Source: Desulfovibrio sp.
Lineage (GTDB): Bacteria; Desulfobacterota; Desulfovibrionia; Desulfovibrionales; Desulfovibrionaceae
Direction: 5' to 3'
Length of the DNA stretch: 28,123 nt
NCBI RefSeq assembly: GCF_019424165.1
Contig: NZ_JAHZAA010000024.1
Location: 10,357-38,479 of the forward strand
Of this stretch, positions 23,042-28,123 are shown piece by piece. A model generated the notes under the pieces. That model searched no databases and had not been told where the DNA came from. It worked only from the letters and a program-made list of their open reading frames with translations. Position 1 is the stretch's first letter; every line of letters begins with the position of its first letter. A program made the translations under genes and the position numbers.

Positions 23042-24391
23042 ATGAAGCGATCTTTTTTCCTGGCAATGATTGTTGCAATGCTGGCAATCATTGCTGCCCA
23101 GGATGTTTTTGCCGCAAATCAACTGGGTATAAAACTGCCTGAAGATCCGACAAAAGCGTACATCACCCTTGGCATTCTTGTTATTGCGGCAATCATGTTT
23201 TTCACCGAAGTCGTACCGTTGCCCATAACAGCTCTGCTTGTGCCGGTGGCCCTGTCGCTGACAAACGTCATATCTTCAAAAGTCGCCTTCAGTTACTTTG
23301 GCGATCCCACAGTGGTATTGTTCATGGCCATGTTCATAGTGGGCGAGGCCACTTTCATTACCGGCTTTGCCGACAAGGTTGGCGGACTGGCTGTCAGGCT
23401 TTCCAAAGGCAGCCCCATCAAGCTTCTTGTTTATGCCATGGCCGCCGTGGGGCTGCTTTCCACCGTACTTTCCAATACGGGAACCACAGTGGTTGCCGTG
23501 CCGATGATTCTCGGCATGTGCATGAAAGCCAAACTGGCTCCCGGCAAAGTGCTTATGCCTGTTGCCTTTGCGGCGTCGCTTGGCGGCACGGTAACCCTGG
23601 TGGGTACCCCGCCCAACGGCATTATCAATTCCATGCTCTCCCAGACCGGGCAAAACCCTTTCGGCTTTTTCGAATTCGGCCTGATCGGCATTCCCCTTCT
23701 GGCTGCGGGCCTTCTTTATTACGGACTGATAGGGCATCGTCTTTTGCCCGAAGGACGCCAGATCGACGATGCTGTTCTGTCGGAAGAAGCGCAGCCGCGC
23801 CGCGAAAATAAAATGTGGCATGCCATGATCGTTTTTGCCTTCGTGGTCTTCATGATGGCCAGCGAGCTGGTTCCCCTGACGACAGCAGCCATGCTTGGCG
23901 CCTGCATGATGGTTATCACCGGCTGCATGACCATGCGTGAAGCATTCCGCAGCGTTGACTGGACAACCATTTTCCTGTTTGCGGGCATGCTGTCCATGTC
24001 GGCAGCAATGGACAAATCCGGCGCCGCGGCTATTGTGGCCGATGCTGTGGTCAGCACTGTCAGCGATCCCTGGCTGCTCATGCTTGTCTGCTGTGCGCTC
24101 ACAGCAGTTATCACCAACTTCATGTCCAATACTGCCACGGCAGCCCTTATGGCTCCCCTGGCCCTGCCCATCGCTCTGGGCAGCGGCATTTCCCCCTTGC
24201 CCATCGCCATGGGCATAGCCATGTCTGCCTCGGCCTGCTTCCTTACGCCCATTGCCACGCCGCCCAACACCATCGTGCTTGGCCCCGGCAGGTACACATT
24301 CCTCGATTATGTCAAGGCTGGCTGGCCCTTACAGCTCATTACCCTTATCATGTGCTGGCTGCTTATTCCCCTGATCTGGCCTTTCCATTAA
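23042..24391 (+). CDS. SLC13/DASS-family carboxylate:Na+ symporter
   Basis: This 449-residue inner-membrane protein has the two-repeat DASS fold. Ion- and substrate-binding S-N-T motifs occur in both repeats (144-146 and 362-364), each paired with a T-P-P-N loop (G-T-P-P-N 188-192 and A-T-P-P-N 405-409). The C-terminal L-G-P-G-R-Y-T-F-L-D-Y is also typical. The family carries C4-dicarboxylates, citrate, sulfate and similar anions with Na+. Immediate linkage to fumarase and fumarate reductase points to malate, fumarate or succinate. ATG 23042 follows GGAGG at about 8 bases. The first 25 residues form a hydrophobic stretch ending in A-F-A-A-N that may be a cleaved or retained signal. It is probably the first gene of the operon, with the fumarase genes following after about 70 bases. 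Confidence 0.88.
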   Translation: MKRSFFLAMIVAMLAIIAAQDVFAANQLGIKLPEDPTKAYITLGILVIAAIMFFTEVVPLPITALLVPVALSLTNVISSKVAFSYFGDPTVVLFMAMFIVGEATFITGFADKVGGLAVRLSKGSPIKLLVYAMAAVGLLSTVLSNTGTTVVAVPMILGMCMKAKLAPGKVLMPVAFAASLGGTVTLVGTPPNGIINSMLSQTGQNPFGFFEFGLIGIPLLAAGLLYYGLIGHRLLPEGRQIDDAVLSEEAQPRRENKMWHAMIVFAFVVFMMASELVPLTTAAMLGACMMVITGCMTMREAFRSVDWTTIFLFAGMLSMSAAMDKSGAAAIVADAVVSTVSDPWLLMLVCCALTAVITNFMSNTATAALMAPLALPIALGSGISPLPIAMGIAMSASACFLTPIATPPNTIVLGPGRYTFLDYVKAGWPLQLITLIMCWLLIPLIWPFH

Positions 24392-24463
24392 GCTGCCGCC
24401 AGAGGCGCTGTGGCCATAAGCATCACAGCAGTTAATGCTGATAACGAACGGGACGGTGTGGAC

Positions 24464-25309
24464 ATGAAGGAAATTCATTTTGACGACATAGCGCGCACTG
24501 TGGCGGAACTGGCCATAGAAGCCTGCTACCGCCTGCCGGCCGACATGGTTGCGGCCATGCGCGCGGCACGAACGCGCGAACCTTCGCCCGTTGGGCGCAA
24601 CATTCTGGATCAACTGCTGGAAAATGCTGAAATCGCCGCCAGGGGAGATCTGCCCCTGTGCCAGGATACCGGCCTTGCCGTAGTTTTTGCCGAAGTGGGC
24701 CAGGATGTGCGCATTGTGGGCGGCTCTTTTGAAGATGCCATCAATGAAGGCATCCGCAAGGGGTATACAGAGGGGTATCTGCGCAAATCCTGTGTGGACG
24801 AGCCGCTGTTTGAGCGCAAAAACACCAAGGACAATACCCCTGCCGTCATCCATACCCGCCTTGTGCCCGGCAGCGGGCTGCGCTTGCGGCTTGCCCCCAA
24901 GGGGGCGGGGTCGGAAAACAAGAGCGTGCTCAAGATGCTCGTGCCGGCAGACGGCATTGACGGCGTGCGCCAGGTGGTTCTGGACGCAGTGCTGGCCGCC
25001 GGTCCCAACTCCTGTCCGCCTCTCGTCATCGGCGTCGGCATCGGCGGCACTATGGAGATGGCCGCCATATGCGCCAAACGCGCTGCGGCCCGCGACCTTG
25101 AAAGCCGCAACCACGATCCCCGCTATGCGGCCTTTGAAGATGAACTGCTGGATATGGTCAACAAAACCGGCGTAGGCCCCCAGGGGCTGGGCGGCCTTAC
25201 TACCGCCCTCAAGGTACATGTGGAATGGGCGCCGACCCATATCGCTTCCTTGCCGGTAGCCGTAAATATCAACTGCCACGCGGCGCGCCACGCCGAAGCC
25301 GTGCTGTAA
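24464..25309 (+). CDS. Class I fumarate hydratase, alpha (Fe-S) subunit
   Basis: The 281-residue protein is the N-terminal half of class I, iron-sulfur hydratases (fumarase or tartrate dehydratase TtdA type). Three Cys for the [4Fe-4S] cluster are in place: C66 in L-C-Q-D-T-G, C184 in N-S-C-P-P and C271 in I-N-C-H-A. G-V-G-I-G-G-T-M-E (190-198) is the usual glycine-rich loop. With the beta subunit it interconverts fumarate and malate and is oxygen-sensitive. ATG 24464 gives the family N-terminus; a GTG at 24410 would add 18 unusual residues. The ribosome site is weak, and a CAGCA/TGCTG hairpin lies at 24426-24440. L-tartrate dehydratase is the alternative, but the frd neighbours favour fumarase. 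Confidence 0.93.
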   Translation: MKEIHFDDIARTVAELAIEACYRLPADMVAAMRAARTREPSPVGRNILDQLLENAEIAARGDLPLCQDTGLAVVFAEVGQDVRIVGGSFEDAINEGIRKGYTEGYLRKSCVDEPLFERKNTKDNTPAVIHTRLVPGSGLRLRLAPKGAGSENKSVLKMLVPADGIDGVRQVVLDAVLAAGPNSCPPLVIGVGIGGTMEMAAICAKRAAARDLESRNHDPRYAAFEDELLDMVNKTGVGPQGLGGLTTALKVHVEWAPTHIASLPVAVNINCHAARHAEAVL

Positions 25310-25318
25310 GGGGGAGCC

Positions 25319-25879
25319 ATGTCAGACGAAATCAAAAAAATCCGCGCTCCCTTTGATGAAGCCACTGCCCGTTCACTGCGCGCTGGAGACCGTGTTCTTA
25401 TTTCCGGCACCATACTGGCCGCGCGTGACGCGGCCCACAAACGCCTTGTGGAAACACTGGACAGGGGCGAACCCCTGCCTGTGAGCCTTGAGGGCGCGGT
25501 GGTCTATTATGTGGGGCCAAGCCCGGCCCGGCCCGGAAAGCCCATAGGGGCCGCCGGCCCCACCACTTCGGGCCGCATGGATGCCTACACCCCGCGCCTG
25601 CTGGATCAGGGGCTTAAAGGCATGATCGGCAAGGGATACCGCAAGCCGGAAGTGGTAGAAGCCATGAAAAAGCATGGCGTACCCTACCTTGCGGCCGTGG
25701 GCGGGGCCGGAGCGCTCATTGCCCGCGCCATCAAAAAATATACGGTACTGGCCTATGAAGACCTGGGGCCGGAAGCTGTTGCCGCTATGGAAGTGGAGGA
25801 TTTTCCGGCCATTGTGGTGATAGACAGTACCGGCGGCAATTTTTACGAAACGGGGCAGGCTCCGTACAAACGCATATGA
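25319..25879 (+). CDS. Class I fumarate hydratase, beta subunit
   Basis: This 186-residue protein is the C-terminal half of class I fumarase (FumA C-domain/TtdB type). It has the family motifs G-P-T-T-S-G-R-M-D (80-88), G-M-I-G-K-G (101-106) and G-G-A-G-A-L-I-A (128-135), and the Y-E-D-L-G-P-E-A segment that contributes to the active site. It starts 9 bases after the alpha subunit, behind GGGGGAG, so the two are made together. A split two-subunit form is usual in Desulfovibrio, archaea and many anaerobes; in E. coli FumA both halves are fused. Confidence 0.93.
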   Translation: MSDEIKKIRAPFDEATARSLRAGDRVLISGTILAARDAAHKRLVETLDRGEPLPVSLEGAVVYYVGPSPARPGKPIGAAGPTTSGRMDAYTPRLLDQGLKGMIGKGYRKPEVVEAMKKHGVPYLAAVGGAGALIARAIKKYTVLAYEDLGPEAVAAMEVEDFPAIVVIDSTGGNFYETGQAPYKRI

Positions 25880-25937
25880 AGGAATAATCGTTTTTTCATA
25901 ATGGCATAGGTACAGAATACTTGTATAAGGAGTTGTC

Positions 25938-26567
25938 ATGGCTTTAAGCAGAACCCCTGGGGAGGCAAAAACCCGCCTGGACTTCTGGCAGGCAGCCTCC
26001 GGCGCGGTGTTGGCCCTGTTCGTATGTGTACATCTGACGCTGGAGGGTACTGTTGTGCTCAGCCCGGCGCTCACAAACGGCATTGCCTGGTTTCTGGAAG
26101 CCACCTGGCTGGCCCAGATTGCGGCACCGCTTATCATCCTGTTGATTGTATTCCATTTCTACATCGCGGCAAGAAAGATGCCCTTTCGCGCCAATGAGCT
26201 CGGCATCTTTGTGCGCCACAGCAAAAGCCTGAAAGATTTTGATACATGGCTGTGGCTTGTGCAGGTATTTACAGCCATTGCCATTCTTATGGGCGCTTTT
26301 TACCACGTGTATACCGTTATGACAGACCTGCCCATCAACGTGGCGGGCAGCGCCAAGCGCCTGCACAACGGCTGGCTGGCCTTCTACGTGTTCTTTCTGC
26401 CCTGTGTCATCCTTCATACGGGCATTGGCGTATACCGTCTGGCCGTGAAGTACGGCATCTGTACCAAGAGCACAAAGTCTGCATGGCGCAAGTGGGTATG
26501 GATTGTTATGGGCTGTTATCTTTTGCTTGGAACGCTGGCTCTGACCCGCGTCTGGTTCCTGGGATAG
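25938..26567 (+). CDS. frdC: Fumarate reductase di-heme cytochrome b subunit
   Basis: The 209-residue protein has five membrane helices and resembles Wolinella succinogenes FrdC. Four His with matching spacing are the likely axial ligands of two b hemes: H32, H73, H123 and H160. E54 lies 22 residues after H32, the same distance as Glu-C66 of Wolinella, which is needed for menaquinol oxidation. At the position of Wolinella Glu-C180, two residues before the last heme His, this protein has I158. It anchors FrdA and FrdB and exchanges electrons with menaquinone. ATG 25938 follows AAGGAG. The order frdC-frdA matches Wolinella frdCAB. The 58-base gap after fumarase contains a T-run but no clear terminator, so the operon probably continues. 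Confidence 0.93.
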   Translation: MALSRTPGEAKTRLDFWQAASGAVLALFVCVHLTLEGTVVLSPALTNGIAWFLEATWLAQIAAPLIILLIVFHFYIAARKMPFRANELGIFVRHSKSLKDFDTWLWLVQVFTAIAILMGAFYHVYTVMTDLPINVAGSAKRLHNGWLAFYVFFLPCVILHTGIGVYRLAVKYGICTKSTKSAWRKWVWIVMGCYLLLGTLALTRVWFLG

Positions 26568-26577
26568 GGGGTGCCGT

Positions 26578-28123
26578 ATGCGTATTTTTGAATGTGACGT
26601 CCTGTGCATCGGCGCAGGCCTGGCCGGGGAACGTGTAGCGGTTGAAGCGGCTCAGGCCGGTTTCAGGGTTATCTGTCTTTCCGTTGTGCCTCCCAAGCGT
26701 TCGCACTCTTCAGCGGCAATGGGCGGCATGCAGGCGGCCCTGGGCAACTCCATAATGGGCGAAGGCGACTGCCCGGAAATCCATTTCAATGACACCGTTA
26801 AAGGCTCTGACTGGGGCTGCGACCAGGAAGTGGCGCGTCTTTTTGCCGAAACCGGCCCCATAGCCATGCGTGAAATGGCCTGGATGGGCGTACCCTGGAG
26901 CCGCGTTGTTCCGGGTGAACATACCTATTACAAGGGCGGCAAACCCTTTCAGGCCACAGAAAAAAAGGAAAATGAAGGGCTGATCCATTCCCGCGCTTTT
27001 GGCGGCACGGCCAAATGGCGTACCTGTTATACCTCGGACGGTACAGGCCATGCCGTTTTGTTTACCCTGGACAACCGGCTGCTACAGCTTGGCGTGGACG
27101 TACACGACCGCACCCAGGCCGAAGGACTCGTACACGACGGCCAACGCTGCATGGGCTGTATAGCCCGCGACCTGCGCACCGGCGAGCTTGTAGGCTACTT
27201 CGCCAAAGCAACACTTATCGCCACCGGCGGGTACGGCCGCATTTACCGGGCCACCACCAACGCCGTCATCTGTGACGGCGGCGGCCAGATTGCCGCGCTG
27301 GAAACAGGCGTTGTTCCTCTGGGTAATATGGAAGCCGTGCAGTTTCACCCCACAGGAACAGTACCCACAGACATTCTGGTTACCGAAGGCTGCCGCGGCG
27401 ATGGCGGAACCCTGCTGGACGTAAACGAATACCGCTTCATGCCCGACTATGAGCCGGAAAAGGCAGAACTGGCCTCGCGCGACGTGGTTGCGCGCCGCAT
27501 GACCGAACACATGCGCAAGGGCCTTGGCGTAAAAAGCCCGTACGGCGATCACCTCTGGCTGGACATCCGCCACCTGGGTGAAAAACATATCACCACGAAT
27601 CTGCGTGAGGTATACGACATCTCCACGCACTTCCTTGGCGTGAACCCCATACACCAGCTCATTCCGGTGCGCCCCACCCACCATTACAGCATGGGCGGCG
27701 TGCGCATCAATAAAGACGGACACGCCTACGGCCTTGAGGGCCTGTTCTCCGCCGGCGAAGCCGCCTGCTGGGATATGCACGGCTTCAACCGCCTGGGCGG
27801 CAACTCCCTGGCCGAAACCATTGTTTCCGGGCGCATCGTGGGCCAAAAACTGGTGGAATTCCTCCAGGGCTATGAAACCGTCTTTTCCACAGCCGAAATG
27901 ACCGCGGCCGCCACAAAGGTAAAAGACCGCATAGCCGCCCTGCTGCGCGGCACAGGCGATGACTGCTACACCCTGCGCAATGAAATGCAGGATGTCATGA
28001 TGGAGCACGTGGGCATTTTCCGTAACGGTAAAGACCTGGAAGACGGTGTGACCAAGCTGCAAGACCTGCTGGAGCGTTGCGGCAACATGCGCCTGGCAAG
28101 CGGCAACATACCCGGCCCCAATG
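26578..28123 (+). CDS. frdA: Fumarate reductase flavoprotein subunit (cut by window end)
   Basis: The first 515 codons are present and the 3' end lies outside; the full protein should be about 600-650 residues. The FAD motif is I-G-A-G-L-A-G (11-17). H43 in R-S-H-S-S is the expected covalent FAD attachment site. Active-site residues fall at H257 (Q-F-H-P-T-G), R301 (S-R-D-V-V-A-R-R), H369 (T-H-H-Y-S-M-G-G) and R405 (F-N-R-L-G-G). The first three have the same numbers as in Wolinella succinogenes FrdA. It reduces fumarate to succinate (or the reverse) on the cytoplasmic side. ATG 26578 follows AGGGGG, 10 bases after frdC. The Fe-S subunit FrdB is expected just downstream. Confidence 0.95.
   Translation, partial: MRIFECDVLCIGAGLAGERVAVEAAQAGFRVICLSVVPPKRSHSSAAMGGMQAALGNSIMGEGDCPEIHFNDTVKGSDWGCDQEVARLFAETGPIAMREMAWMGVPWSRVVPGEHTYYKGGKPFQATEKKENEGLIHSRAFGGTAKWRTCYTSDGTGHAVLFTLDNRLLQLGVDVHDRTQAEGLVHDGQRCMGCIARDLRTGELVGYFAKATLIATGGYGRIYRATTNAVICDGGGQIAALETGVVPLGNMEAVQFHPTGTVPTDILVTEGCRGDGGTLLDVNEYRFMPDYEPEKAELASRDVVARRMTEHMRKGLGVKSPYGDHLWLDIRHLGEKHITTNLREVYDISTHFLGVNPIHQLIPVRPTHHYSMGGVRINKDGHAYGLEGLFSAGEAACWDMHGFNRLGGNSLAETIVSGRIVGQKLVEFLQGYETVFSTAEMTAAATKVKDRIAALLRGTGDDCYTLRNEMQDVMMEHVGIFRNGKDLEDGVTKLQDLLERCGNMRLASGNIPGPN

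Noticed and set aside
24329..25291. 320-codon - strand frame opposite the fumarase alpha gene
   Set aside because: Antisense shadow; the + strand carries all three cluster cysteines in correct context.
27082..28062. 326-codon - strand frame opposite frdA
   Set aside because: frdA on the + strand has every catalytic residue at Wolinella numbering; the antisense frame is not protein-like.
1..28123. CRISPR array, integrase, IS element or prophage
   Set aside because: No regularly spaced direct repeats, transposase or recombinase motifs were seen; only short isolated inverted and tandem repeats are present.

Overview
The window reads as chromosome of a Desulfovibrio-like anaerobic sulfate reducer (Desulfovibrionaceae, Desulfobacterota). 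This is inferred from gene content: a Wolinella-type menaquinol:fumarate reductase, two-subunit Fe-S fumarase, quinone-linked GlpABC, a TRAP dicarboxylate-type transporter, an FmdE protein and mid-to-high GC coding DNA. I could not run a search, so the species is not assigned. I see no phage, IS element, CRISPR array, tRNA or rRNA.

Region A (1-2463, + strand): the possible tail of an upstream gene, a good sigma70-type promoter, then three tightly overlapping genes: FmdE-like protein, DUF4213/DUF364 protein and a class I methyltransferase. Region B (2717-10617, - strand) converges on A. A promoter at about 10600 drives a TonB-dependent outer-membrane receptor, a periplasmic binding protein, a FecCD-type permease, an ATPase, a dedicated TonB and a secreted 5'-nucleotidase-like phosphoesterase. 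Together these form a complete outer-membrane-to-cytoplasm importer for a metal chelate or cofactor-like molecule. A and B together are the most system-like and least characterised part of the window.

Region C (about 10620-13750): a long non-coding stretch, a UspA stress protein and an NhaD/ArsB-superfamily antiporter, ending in a strong terminator. Region D (13725-18886): glpABC (anaerobic glycerol-3-phosphate dehydrogenase) on the - strand, divergent from a HAD-IIA phosphatase on the + strand. Region E (19021-22070, - strand): a TRAP transporter, dctP-dctQ-dctM.

Region F (22071-28123): an almost 1 kb gap whose second half is a very AT-rich control region with several inverted and direct repeats. 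It leads into a + strand run: SLC13/DASS carboxylate transporter, fumarase alpha and beta, FrdC and FrdA (FrdA cut by the window end). This run would import a C4-dicarboxylate such as malate or fumarate, interconvert malate and fumarate, and reduce fumarate at the membrane. With glpABC feeding menaquinone, the right half of the window is largely about quinone-linked carbon and electron flow.
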